Origin: Legionella worsleiensis
GTDB lineage: Bacteria; Pseudomonadota; Gammaproteobacteria; Legionellales; Legionellaceae
Assembly (NCBI RefSeq): GCF_001467535.1
Contig: NZ_LNZC01000031.1
Span: 189,730 to 253,729, forward strand
Direction: 5' to 3'
DNA length: 64,000 nt
Shown: positions 37,397 through 46,006 of the stretch, piece after piece
Layout of the letters: every line of letters starts with the position of its first letter
Position numbering within the stretch: the stretch's first letter is position 1
Made by a program: the position numbers and the translations under genes
Notes under the pieces: model-generated
What the model was told of the DNA's origin: nothing
The model's database searches: none
Seen by the model: only the letters and a program-made list of their open reading frames with translations

Positions 37397-38047
37397 TTAA
37401 AAAATCCTCTGGTCGATTATCTTGCGTAGTGTTAACGCCATTTCCGCAGGATTAGCTGCCTGATGCAGAGCGCCAATTACCGCGACTCCCTGTGCTCCAG
37501 CCGCAAGAACATTCGGTAAATTATTCTGGTTAATCCCCCCAATACCGATTACGGGATGTTTTGAATGAGCGCACAGATGAGTAAGTCCATGAATATTCCA
37601 AATTTTTTTCAGGTTATTTTTGTGTTGACTTGGAAAAACAGCGCTTGCGGCAACATAGGCTAAATCAACATTATTCGCCTGTATTAAATTATCCTCAGCC
37701 TCAATTGAAAGGCCAATAAATCGATTATTCCCCAAGAGTTCTCGAGCATTTAAGGGACTCTTATCGGTTTGTCCAAGATGAACGCCATCAGCATTAATTT
37801 TTATGGCCAGATTGACATCATCATTGATTATAAGAGGAATTTGATAAGCATCAAGAAGTTCTTTTAGTCCCAGAGCAAATTCCAGCTTCGCTGTTTCGTG
37901 GGAATTTTTTTCTCTTAACTGAACACAAGTAACTCCGGAGGAAATACATTGTTTGATAAAATTCAGGTAGTTGGAGATGGGGGTTTGCTGCCTATGAGTA
38001 ACCAGCATTAATTTATAAAATTCGGAACGCATAAGGTGTTCATTCAT
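37397..38047 (-). CDS. thiE: Thiamine-phosphate synthase
   Basis: ThiE joins HMP pyrophosphate and thiazole phosphate to thiamine phosphate. The 216-residue TIM barrel has CVQLREKNSHETAKLEFALG near 42-61, IINDDVNLAIKINADGVHLG near 77-96, GLSIE, and the phosphate loop VIGIGGINQNNLPNVLAAGA near 167-186. The start is ATGAATGAA at 38047; a second ATG at codon 6 is possible. No Shine-Dalgarno sequence is clear, and a hairpin lies immediately upstream. No TPP riboswitch is visible in the roughly 100-base leader. Confidence 0.93.
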   Translation of the reverse strand: MNEHLMRSEFYKLMLVTHRQQTPISNYLNFIKQCISSGVTCVQLREKNSHETAKLEFALGLKELLDAYQIPLIINDDVNLAIKINADGVHLGQTDKSPLNARELLGNNRFIGLSIEAEDNLIQANNVDLAYVAASAVFPSQHKNNLKKIWNIHGLTHLCAHSKHPVIGIGGINQNNLPNVLAAGAQGVAVIGALHQAANPAEMALTLRKIIDQRIF

Positions 38048-38051
38048 TCAA

Positions 38052-38082
38052 GCTTCATCAACAAAGATGAAGTATTTTTTTT
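38052..38082 (+). terminator. Intrinsic-terminator shape facing away from thiE
   Basis: On the plus strand CTTCATC at 38053-38059 pairs with GATGAAG at 38066-38072 around AACAAA, followed by T-A-T8. This is a textbook terminator for plus-strand transcription, but all flanking genes are on the minus strand. On the minus strand it is a hairpin just before the thiE start. Confidence 0.6.
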
Positions 38083-38151
38083 AGAGCAATACTAACCGAA
38101 GCGTCGTACTTTGTCTAACTGATGTTCATGACGAATGACACCATAAAGGAA

Positions 38152-38478
38152 TTACCAGGTAGCCACACTTTGCTGGGGATTTTCTCTGCTGCATTCCTCT
38201 GATATGGAACCGTCATTGCAGACAACAAGTCCAGAATAGGCATAGTCAGGAGAAACTCCGCCTTGCCATAAGCAACATCCTTTTAAAAGTTGCAAATCCA
38301 TCACGGCATGGCGGTCGCAGTAACAGGTAGAGTAAAAACCATTATTACACACCAAACGACCCGCTGAGGAATCGCAATAGTTTACTCCACCCATGGAACT
38401 GCAACATCCACCTGCAAATGATGGGGAGAAAACGATGCTTAATATTCCTGATATCAAAAGAGTTTTAAATGATGACAT
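38152..38478 (-). CDS. Cys-rich secreted protein with internal duplication
   Basis: This 108-residue protein has a signal peptide (LLISGILSIVFSPSFAG, cleavage near 22). The mature part repeats one motif twice: GCCSSMGGVNYCDSSAGRLV near 24-43, with CNNGFYSTCYC after it, and GCCLWQGGV near 67-75 followed by SGLVVCNDGSISEEC. Each unit has a double Cys, GGV, a serine-glycine turn and VCN-G-S-C. Eleven or so cysteines suggest a disulfide-bonded exported protein. I know this style from Legionella genomes but no assigned function. It precedes thiE on the same strand after 104 bases, and its neighbours give no clue to its job. Confidence 0.75.
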   Translation of the reverse strand: MSSFKTLLISGILSIVFSPSFAGGCCSSMGGVNYCDSSAGRLVCNNGFYSTCYCDRHAVMDLQLLKGCCLWQGGVSPDYAYSGLVVCNDGSISEECSRENPQQSVATW

Positions 38479-38554
38479 GTGATTTTTCTCAAGATTTATT
38501 AATTTTAGGATAGCACAGAGTAATAAAAAATATTAGATATTTACCCATTAATTC

Positions 38555-38593
38555 CCAGGCGAGTTGGTAGCTTATACTTGCCTGGTTTTATTT
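38555..38593 (+). terminator. Second plus-strand terminator shape, upstream of the Cys-rich gene
   Basis: CCAGGCGAG at 38555-38563 pairs with CTTGCCTGG at 38577-38585 (one G-U), then TTTTATTT. It is oriented for the plus strand although the rhomboid and Cys-rich genes on either side are on the minus strand. On the minus strand the exit is GAATTAATGG, not a U-tract. Confidence 0.55.
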
Positions 38594-38611
38594 CCTTTAG
38601 TCATCATCTAA

Positions 38612-39196
38612 TTACTGTGAGATAAGAGTCAAGAGATAGCTTGTTGTCAATCCGGCAAGCAATCCAAACAAATGCCCCTCCCAGGATACGCCTTTTCGAC
38701 TGGGAATAATTCCAAAAAAAATACCGGCAAAATAATACAGGCTTATCAAACCAAGGATTAAGGTAGTTAAAGTTCCTTGCTGATAAATATTGGAAACCAG
38801 TAATCCCCAATAACCCGTAATTAGTGCGCTGGCACCAATGTGCAGTCCCGGTTTTGCAAAACACCAGATGGCCAGGCCGCTTTGCAGAGTTATAAGCAGG
38901 GTTACAGTCAGATAATAATCAAGCCCGTTGATAAGAACGAAATTACTTAACACCACTAAAGGAATTGAATTAAAAAACAGGTGATTGAAATTTGCATGCA
39001 GCAGGGGAGCGCAAATAATTCCAGGAAGTCCACGCAAGTGACGGGGGATTATTCCCAGTAATAAAATATTTGGGGTAACAAAATGACTGATAAAAAAAAT
39101 AGTCCAGGGTATAAGCAGAATGATACCAAGCGTATTGAGATTATTTTGTGTTTGACTGACTATTAAATCAACACTGATCCAGAGTTCATTCACCAT
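38612..39196 (-). CDS. Rhomboid-family intramembrane serine protease
   Basis: This 194-residue, six-helix membrane protein has the catalytic dyad Ser123 in HIGASALITG and His175 in WEGHLFGLLAG. PLLHANFNHLFFN near 65-77 matches the conserved loop after helix 1 (L1) that precedes helix 2. The loop Ser motif reads GASA rather than the commoner GASG. Rhomboids cut single-pass membrane proteins; the substrate here is unknown. The gene overlaps the end of the M23 peptidase gene by 7 bases, so xseA, M23 and rhomboid are co-transcribed. The basal length indicates a minimal bacterial rhomboid. Confidence 0.9.
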   Translation of the reverse strand: MVNELWISVDLIVSQTQNNLNTLGIILLIPWTIFFISHFVTPNILLLGIIPRHLRGLPGIICAPLLHANFNHLFFNSIPLVVLSNFVLINGLDYYLTVTLLITLQSGLAIWCFAKPGLHIGASALITGYWGLLVSNIYQQGTLTTLILGLISLYYFAGIFFGIIPSRKGVSWEGHLFGLLAGLTTSYLLTLISQ

Positions 39197-40086
39197 GATT
39201 TTTCCTGAGAATGATTATTTGTTTTAGGCAACTTTTGTGGTTTTACTGTTGGTTTAAGCGCAATATGACGCAGGGGGACAAAGAGCAAAGGGTCAACAAG
39301 AGTCTGGTTGACTATCATGGACCAATGCAGGTGCGGCCCTGTGACTCTCCCGGTCATCCCAACAAGACCAAGTTCTTTGCCCTGTTTAATGCGTTCGCCT
39401 GATGTTACGGTAATTTTGCTCAGATGGGCATACAGCGAAAAAACGCCCATACCATGGTCAATAATTACCGTTTTACCAGTAAAAAAATAATCGCCGATAT
39501 TCGCTACCACACCGTCATTCACGGCATGGATGGGTTGGCCTTCAGGTGATGCGATGTCCAGTCCTGAGTGTGGGTCTTTGGGTTGCTTGTTGTATACTCT
39601 TTTCAGACCAAACAGACTGCTTATTTCTCCGTTTAACGGGGCAGTATATTTTTTCTGGAATGGGTTTTGATTGGAATAATGAGCATAAATCTGAGCTAAT
39701 TTTTTGGTTTCGTTTTTGATCCGAACAAGATCCTGAGGCTGGGGATCAACCTTGTTGATGTCTTTTATTCTTAAATACTGAGTAGTATAAAATTTATCGC
39801 TGACTTGAAATGGAATGGTCGATTGTATTGGCTTGGTTAGGTCAAGATAGTGAATCGGTTCTCGACTCGTCAAGGGTATGGCTACCACAAGCAACCATTG
39901 ATTGGGTTTGACGCTTGGAATAATGGGTATTCTTTTTCCTTGATAATAAGCTTCGGGTTGGTGATTGCTGTCTACAGGAATAATGGTTAATCCGCCATTG
40001 ACTGAATGGTTTTCAGGTAACGCCCACCCAAGCAGTTGAGAAGATAAGCTCCATAGCAATAAAGCGCTGCAAATGCTTTTGATCAT
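39190..40086 (-). CDS. M23/LytM-family metallopeptidase, exported
   Basis: This 298-residue protein has a signal peptide (about 1-22, ending LLGWA), a beta-rich middle region and a LytM domain (about 145-270). Zinc and catalytic residues are visible: H173 and D177 in PHSGLDI, H221 in YAHLSK, and H252/H254 in GPHLHW. As all are present it should be an active endopeptidase of peptidoglycan cross-links rather than a degenerate activator like EnvC. The C-terminus is a Lys/Pro-rich tail. It overlaps xseA by 4 bases and rhomboid by 7. Confidence 0.93.
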   Translation of the reverse strand: MIKSICSALLLWSLSSQLLGWALPENHSVNGGLTIIPVDSNHQPEAYYQGKRIPIIPSVKPNQWLLVVAIPLTSREPIHYLDLTKPIQSTIPFQVSDKFYTTQYLRIKDINKVDPQPQDLVRIKNETKKLAQIYAHYSNQNPFQKKYTAPLNGEISSLFGLKRVYNKQPKDPHSGLDIASPEGQPIHAVNDGVVANIGDYFFTGKTVIIDHGMGVFSLYAHLSKITVTSGERIKQGKELGLVGMTGRVTGPHLHWSMIVNQTLVDPLLFVPLRHIALKPTVKPQKLPKTNNHSQEKSW

Positions 40087-41426
40087 GATTCCCTTTTGTC
40101 CTTAATTTCAGTTACCTTACATGCAATTTGTCCTTGTGCCAGCCTCACCTCTATTGTGTCACCCAGGTGTAATTGTTGCGCACAAGAGAGTATTTTATCG
40201 TTTAAAGTAGCTATTGCATATCCTCTTTCCAAAGTAGCCAAGGGGCTTACAGCGTGAAAAGTAGACAAATTATTTTTTAATTGATGCCTTAATCCCATCA
40301 CTTTGTTTTTTATGTGCTGAATCAATTGAGCAAGGTTTTGATTGATGCGCAGTTGCGTTTGTTCGATTTGCGTTCTTGGATTATGCGCATGTAATAATGC
40401 TTCATAACGATGAATATCTTGTTTCATTCGTGCCATAAATTGCGTTTGGCTGGAAAGTAATTGGCGCTCAAGATAGTCGATTTTTTGCCAGTAAGTAATA
40501 ATGGCTTGACGTGGAGAAGAGATTTTGTCCAGTAAATGACTTACTTTTAGTTGCTGATGTTGCAGATGCCTGGTTATTGCTGTTTGTAAACGAGCTAGTG
40601 AATCATCTATGCGTTTACAAAGTTCCAGACAGTTGGGAGTAACGGCAACCGCAGCAGCTGTTGGCGTTTCAGCCCTTAAATCAGCAACGAAATCTGCAAT
40701 GGTGAAGTCGGTCTCATGTCCAACTCCAGAAACTACAGGAATCACACTTATTGCAATTTCACGAGCCAGCTGTTCGTTGTTAAAAGCCCATAAATCCTCA
40801 ATACTCCCACCACCTCTTGCCAGGATGAGCACGTCACATTGCGGGAATTTGTTGGCATGGCGCAATGCTTGAATCAGTTGTTGTGGTGCTGTCGCTCCTT
40901 GTACTTCACTTGGATAAATAAGAATGTTTGCCAGAGGAAAACGGCGAGCCAGAGTGGATAGAATATCACGCAGCGCAGCACCATTTGAGGACGTAATAAT
41001 GCCTATAGTTCGAGGTATTTCCGGTATCTTTTTTTTTCTGGCCGGATTGAAGAGCCCCTCGGCGGCCAGTTTGTTTTTAAGCTCTTCAAAACGATGGTAT
41101 AGTTCCCCCAAACCGGCATCCGTTATTTGTTCGACTATAAGCTGATAGTCTCCTCTAGCCTCGTATAAACTGAGAACGCCAGTGGCCACTATTTTTTTGC
41201 CATCACTTAGTTGCCCTGCAAAAGGACCAAAATGTCTGTTTTTAAAAAATACACAGCGTATCTGTGCCGAACTGTCTTTGAGGGTGAAATAAAAATGCCC
41301 CGATGCTGGTTTGCTTAAATTTGAAATTTCTCCTTCAACATGAACCTGGCCCAATTCATTTTCGAGAAAGGATTTTACCTGTTTATTGAGTTGACTCACG
41401 GAAACAACTGGAGAAATAAGAGACAT
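40083..41426 (-). CDS. xseA: Exodeoxyribonuclease VII large subunit
   Basis: XseA with XseB degrades single-stranded DNA in repair. The 447-residue protein has an N-terminal OB fold (about 5-100, VHVEGEISNLSKPASGHFYF), the catalytic domain with IGIITSSNGAALRDIL near 140-155, ARGGGSIEDLWAFNNEQLAR near 203-222 and SGVGHETDFTIADFVADLRA near 232-251, and a long coiled-coil C-terminus. The length matches E. coli (456). It is the first gene of the xseA-M23-rhomboid string. xseB is not in the window. Confidence 0.96.
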   Translation of the reverse strand: MSLISPVVSVSQLNKQVKSFLENELGQVHVEGEISNLSKPASGHFYFTLKDSSAQIRCVFFKNRHFGPFAGQLSDGKKIVATGVLSLYEARGDYQLIVEQITDAGLGELYHRFEELKNKLAAEGLFNPARKKKIPEIPRTIGIITSSNGAALRDILSTLARRFPLANILIYPSEVQGATAPQQLIQALRHANKFPQCDVLILARGGGSIEDLWAFNNEQLAREIAISVIPVVSGVGHETDFTIADFVADLRAETPTAAAVAVTPNCLELCKRIDDSLARLQTAITRHLQHQQLKVSHLLDKISSPRQAIITYWQKIDYLERQLLSSQTQFMARMKQDIHRYEALLHAHNPRTQIEQTQLRINQNLAQLIQHIKNKVMGLRHQLKNNLSTFHAVSPLATLERGYAIATLNDKILSCAQQLHLGDTIEVRLAQGQIACKVTEIKDKRES

Positions 41427-41573
41427 AATGAAAAAGTGGCAATCAAATCAAGCGTTTGTATATACTAACAGATAAAAAAAGAATGCAAAATCTATTGATG
41501 GTTAATGCTACATGAACTAACTTAGTAGAATAAGAGAAAAACCAATAATTGATAGATGGAAAAGGGACATGGC

Positions 41574-43301
41574 ATGAAGCATGCGATACTGTGGTTTGCA
41601 ATTTTAACTACATCTTCTTCGGTTTGCGCCGATAGTTTATACGATGCAGTGCAACATGGAATGATCTCTAATCCAGATGTTTTATCCAATACTGCGAAAG
41701 GCTTGTCCGCAAAACAAGGTATTGATAAGGCCAAGGGGGCTTATTACCCATCAATCGATGTTACAGGCGGTTTTGGTCGGGAGCGAAGCCTAAACCCCAC
41801 TACTGCAGCTATTGACGATACAAATGTTGCAATCCTTGACAGGACTGAATCTGCTGTTGAATTAAAACAAAATTTGTTTTCTGGCGGTGGAATAGTTAAC
41901 GAAGTCAAGCGAAACCAGTATTTGACTCAGAGCCAAAGATGGAAAACACAAGGAGTTGCCGAGGATCTGGCGTTGGATATTACCAAGGCTTATCTGGCAG
42001 TACTCATGCATGAGCGCTTGTATGCTTATTCCATTAATAACCTAAAAGCCCATAAATCGGTATTTAAAATGATAAAAGAACGGGCTGATGCCGGAATTTC
42101 ACGCGTGGCAGAAGTGGATCAGGCTATTGCCCGTCTGGCTCTGGCTGAATCGAACAAAATCAGTGCTGAAGCCAACCTCCAAGAGGTGCGTATTAATTAC
42201 GCAAAGCTAGTGGGAAAATGGCCTGAGCGTTTGGCATGGCCTCACATCCCCACAGACAAGGAATTACCCAGTACATTGGCCAAAGCTTTGGAAAAAGGTC
42301 TGGATAATCATCCAACACTTAAATCCAGTTATGCTGACATCAAGCAGGCTAAAGCCCAGTATGAAGTAGCCAGAGCAGCCTATTATCCTAAGGTTGATTT
42401 GGTGCTGAGCGCCTCGAAAAACAGAAATCTTAGTGGTTTAATAGGGCCAAATAATTCTGATCTTGCTGCTATTCGCATGAATTATAACGCATTTAGAGGG
42501 GGCACAGATGAAGCCAATGTGCGTCAGACAGCTTATCAGGTTCAAGAAGCCTATGAAATTAAAAACCGTAGCGTGTTGCAATTAAAAGAAGCGATCAGGT
42601 TGTCCTGGAATGCTTATACTTCTACCGCTCTTAGAATAAAACCTTTAAAAACCCATGTTGTCGCCTCACGAAAAACACGTGCAGCTTACCAAGATGAGTT
42701 TAAGGTTGGGAAGCGAACTTTGCTTGATTTATTGGATTCTCAAAATGAGTATTATCAGGCCGAGATTGAGCTGGCTCGGGGTGAAAATGACGAAATGTTG
42801 TCTCGATTTAGAATTCTCAACGGCATGGGTAATTTGCTGTCTTATTTGAAATTACGATTACCTGTTAATGTGGTCAATAATGACGTATTTAGCTCCGCTC
42901 AGACACATATACTGTTAAATAAAAAAATGGATGAAATACCTTATCCTAATGATACAGATCATCCTATGCTCTTGGCTCAACCCGTAAAAAATATGGAAAC
43001 AACCCCCATTAATAAGGCAATAATTGATAAAAATACCACTTATCCTCAGCAGGTTACGCCTAAATTATGGTATGTTTCTGTGGGTGTGTTTCAACTGAAA
43101 AGCAATGCTGTTGCTCTGGTTAATCGATTGCAAGGACTTGGTTTTTCAGCATTTATGACTCAGTGCGATAATCGTTTGTCTGTATTAGTTGGACCTTATG
43201 AGTACCGTGGGCATGCGGGCAATGGAATGGAACGATTAAAGGAACTGGCTCATGTACAAGGATTACTTGTTACATTCAAAAACAGGCCACCCAAAGTATA
43301 A
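41574..43301 (+). CDS. lapE: TolC-family outer membrane protein (LapE-like) with C-terminal SPOR domain
   Basis: This 575-residue protein starts at the ATG 41574 after AAAAGGGAC; six earlier codons are excluded. It has a signal peptide (about 1-19) and the two repeated OEP domains of the AggA/LapE group of TolC proteins (YYPSIDVTGGFGRE and YYPKVDLVLSASKNR at the repeat starts, VELKQNLFSGGG). These form the outer membrane duct of type I secretion. From about residue 496 it ends in a SPOR-like domain (WYVSVGVFQLKSNAVALVNR, VLVGPYEYRG), which binds denuded peptidoglycan. It leads lapG and lapD. In Pseudomonas LapE exports the adhesin LapA with LapBC; those genes are not in the window. Confidence 0.9.
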   Translation: MKHAILWFAILTTSSSVCADSLYDAVQHGMISNPDVLSNTAKGLSAKQGIDKAKGAYYPSIDVTGGFGRERSLNPTTAAIDDTNVAILDRTESAVELKQNLFSGGGIVNEVKRNQYLTQSQRWKTQGVAEDLALDITKAYLAVLMHERLYAYSINNLKAHKSVFKMIKERADAGISRVAEVDQAIARLALAESNKISAEANLQEVRINYAKLVGKWPERLAWPHIPTDKELPSTLAKALEKGLDNHPTLKSSYADIKQAKAQYEVARAAYYPKVDLVLSASKNRNLSGLIGPNNSDLAAIRMNYNAFRGGTDEANVRQTAYQVQEAYEIKNRSVLQLKEAIRLSWNAYTSTALRIKPLKTHVVASRKTRAAYQDEFKVGKRTLLDLLDSQNEYYQAEIELARGENDEMLSRFRILNGMGNLLSYLKLRLPVNVVNNDVFSSAQTHILLNKKMDEIPYPNDTDHPMLLAQPVKNMETTPINKAIIDKNTTYPQQVTPKLWYVSVGVFQLKSNAVALVNRLQGLGFSAFMTQCDNRLSVLVGPYEYRGHAGNGMERLKELAHVQGLLVTFKNRPPKV

Positions 43302-43941
43302 CGGATTGCTGGGCGTTATCACGGTGATGTGCCTGGCTTTTTTGAATACAATAAACTGGGATCTCCATGCTTCAGCGTTTATAAGCATAAAAAACATTCA
43401 TCAGATGGAGCAAAAGTCACAAGGCGATATTAAAAAAAGATTCAAGGCCTGGGGTAATTTGCTTAAGACCCTTGAAACTCAATCCATAGACGTCAAACTG
43501 GATAAGGTAAATTCATTTTTTAATCAATTTAACTACGAATCTGATATGCAATCCCGGGAAGAAGAAGATTATTGGAAGTCTCCTGTGGAATTTATTATTG
43601 ATGGTGGTGGGGATTGTGAAGATTTTGCGATCATCAAATACTTCACGCTAATTGCCCTGGGTGTACCTACGGAACGATTAAGAATTACTTATGTTACCTC
43701 ATCTCGATTAAATCAGGCGCATATGGTTTTGTCTTACTATCCCACTCCTGAAGCGGAGCCGCTTATTCTGGATAGTTTGGAATCCAAGATACTGCCTGCC
43801 TCCAAACGTAACGATCTAAAACCCATTTACAGTTTTAATGGTGATGGTTTATGGCTTGCCAAACAACGAGGTCAAAGCTCTTTTCTGGGGCACTCCAATG
43901 GTTTGGGCAAATGGGATGAATTAATGAAGCGCATGCAATAA
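43252..43941 (+). CDS. lapG: LapG periplasmic cysteine protease (BTLCP)
   Basis: LapG cuts the retention domain of giant RTX adhesins and so releases cells from surfaces. The 229-residue protein has a membrane-targeting segment (about 18-42) and the transglutaminase-like triad C122 (GGGDCEDFAIIKY), H157 (QAHMVL) and D174 (LILDSL). The acidic region before the Cys (DMQSREEEDYW) fits the calcium-binding site of the family. The start, after AAAGGAA, overlaps lapE by 50 bases. Its activity is normally held back by LapD, encoded 13 bases downstream. Confidence 0.95.
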   Translation: MYKDYLLHSKTGHPKYNGLLGVITVMCLAFLNTINWDLHASAFISIKNIHQMEQKSQGDIKKRFKAWGNLLKTLETQSIDVKLDKVNSFFNQFNYESDMQSREEEDYWKSPVEFIIDGGGDCEDFAIIKYFTLIALGVPTERLRITYVTSSRLNQAHMVLSYYPTPEAEPLILDSLESKILPASKRNDLKPIYSFNGDGLWLAKQRGQSSFLGHSNGLGKWDELMKRMQ

Positions 43942-43954
43942 AAGGTGAAAGACC

Positions 43955-45874
43955 ATGACACTAATTAAGAAAGTAGCTTTAGTTGTTTTAATGATGTTGC
44001 TGCTTGTCTTTATGGGCACTTATTTCATTACAATGAATAATGCTCGTAATTTTTTTATTCAGCAAATTGAAAGTAATGCTCAGGATACTGCAACGTCCTT
44101 GGGATTATCTCTGTCTCAATCTTTATTAAATCATGATGAGCCTGCTGTGAATTCCATGGTTCAGGCAGTATTTGATCGGGGATATTTTTCATTCATCCAG
44201 GTCAAAGACATAAAAGGCAAGATTCTGGTCACTAAAAAATTAATGCCCCAAAACGACACCATTCCCGAGTGGTTTGTTCGCTTGATTCAATGGCCTATGA
44301 CTAAAAAATCGTCATTAGTCATGGATGGATGGATGCAAGCAGGCGAAGTAGCGGTTATAAGTGATCCAGGCAATGCCTACCGGGCTTTATGGCGAAACGC
44401 CGTGGTGATGATTAAGGCGTATTTTCTTTTCGCTTTAATAGCGTTGCTTTTAACCTATGGATTTATTCAACTTTTAATGCGGCCTTTGAAACGAGTTACT
44501 GCTCAGGCCTTGGCGATTTCAGAACATGAATTCCCAATTGAAACGCAGATACCTCATACTCCAGAACTAAAACAGGTAACCCTTGCGATGAACCAGATGG
44601 TGTTGCGGATCAAATCATTATTTGAAGATCAACTGCAGCAGGCTGAATTGTTAAGAGTCCAGGTTTATCAGGATCCTTTAACTGGATTAAATAACAGGCG
44701 CTATTTTTTACAGCAATTAGCTGCAATTTTAGATAATGAGGATGAGTTTATCCCTGGTTACGTTTTAATGATAGTAATTGATGGGTTGGATGATCTCAAT
44801 CATAAACAAAGCTATCAACAAGGCGATAATCTGGTTTTGAGCATTGCACGTTTGTGTAATCAATTTTGGAGACAGCATTCCGTTAGTTCTATCGCACGAA
44901 TCAGTGGAAGTACTTTTGCTTTAATAAATCATGAGCTGGATCCTGAGTTATTTGATCAACAATGCAAAGAGTTTGAAAATCTCTTGAGGCAAGCTATCAG
45001 TGAGGTTAAATACATTGAGGTTCATATGGGTGCTACGGGGTATTTTGCGCATCAAAGTGTATCCAATTTATTATCTATGGTTGATCTATCAGTTAAAAAA
45101 GCGCGGGAACAAACGGTGTTCTTTTGTCAGAAAGAGCATGACACGTTTAAATATCCACGGTTAATTACCCGTGAGGACTTGCTTGATTGCCTAAACAAAA
45201 AAAACATGCAGTTATATTCCCAGGAAATAACGAACGGCAAAGACAGTTTACATAAAGAAATCTTTGTACGAATTCTTGATCGAAATAGCAGTGAGTTGGG
45301 AGCCGGTTACTTTATGCCGGCGGCTGAAAAAATGGAATTAGCTCATAGGATTGATCAGTATGTTCTAAATGAGCTAACTCAAAAAGAATATTCTGCCATT
45401 GAATGTTTTGCTCTAAACATTTCTGAAGATACATTAGTACATACAGAGCATAGAAACGCATATCTGCAACAGTTAAAAAATACACCTGCTTCCATTCTTA
45501 AAAATCTGTCTTTGGAGCTTAGCGAAAGCAAGGTGTTAAGCTCTTTTGAAGAGACAAAATCATTTGTGAAACAGGTGCAAAAACTGGGCGTCAAAATCGG
45601 TGTGGATGGTGTTGGTATTCATTTCTCTCCCTTGCATTATCTCAGAGAATTGCATGTTGATTATTTAAAACTACATGGGAGTCTCGTTCAGGATATTGAT
45701 GAAAATGAAAGCAAACAATTTTTTATTTACTATTTTAACGAGATGGCTAAAACTTTGGATATCAAGGTTGTTGCAACACAAGTAGAACAAGAAGCACAAT
45801 GGCATGCCCTTGAATTGATTCATGTTAGCTGGGGGCAAGGACGGTATCTGGAGCCTGTTGTTCCTTTGATTTGA
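43955..45874 (+). CDS. lapD: LapD, c-di-GMP receptor with degenerate GGDEF-EAL
   Basis: This 639-residue inner membrane protein has TM1 (about 5-25), a LapD/MoxY periplasmic domain (about 26-150), TM2 (about 151-172), HAMP (about 173-225), GGDEF (about 235-395) and EAL (about 405-635). The GGDEF site reads SGSTF at 317-321 and the EAL site EIF at 435-437, so neither cyclase nor phosphodiesterase activity is expected. This is the state of LapD, which binds c-di-GMP through EAL and then traps LapG. The order lapE-lapG-lapD makes one functional unit for c-di-GMP-controlled attachment. Confidence 0.95.
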   Translation: MTLIKKVALVVLMMLLLVFMGTYFITMNNARNFFIQQIESNAQDTATSLGLSLSQSLLNHDEPAVNSMVQAVFDRGYFSFIQVKDIKGKILVTKKLMPQNDTIPEWFVRLIQWPMTKKSSLVMDGWMQAGEVAVISDPGNAYRALWRNAVVMIKAYFLFALIALLLTYGFIQLLMRPLKRVTAQALAISEHEFPIETQIPHTPELKQVTLAMNQMVLRIKSLFEDQLQQAELLRVQVYQDPLTGLNNRRYFLQQLAAILDNEDEFIPGYVLMIVIDGLDDLNHKQSYQQGDNLVLSIARLCNQFWRQHSVSSIARISGSTFALINHELDPELFDQQCKEFENLLRQAISEVKYIEVHMGATGYFAHQSVSNLLSMVDLSVKKAREQTVFFCQKEHDTFKYPRLITREDLLDCLNKKNMQLYSQEITNGKDSLHKEIFVRILDRNSSELGAGYFMPAAEKMELAHRIDQYVLNELTQKEYSAIECFALNISEDTLVHTEHRNAYLQQLKNTPASILKNLSLELSESKVLSSFEETKSFVKQVQKLGVKIGVDGVGIHFSPLHYLRELHVDYLKLHGSLVQDIDENESKQFFIYYFNEMAKTLDIKVVATQVEQEAQWHALELIHVSWGQGRYLEPVVPLI

Positions 45875-46006
45875 GGAAGTGGTCTGCAACGCTCGAAATA
45901 AGGGGCTATTTTTAATTGAACAGTCCTGCTAACTACGCCTGACCCTCTGTAAAATATATCGAGAATACGATATGATGAAGCCTTTATAAATCACAATAAA
46001 AATAAT

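Noticed and set aside
38048-38151. TPP riboswitch before thiE
   Set aside because: The conserved CUGAGA and ACCUGAU segments of the THI element are not found, and the leader is short.
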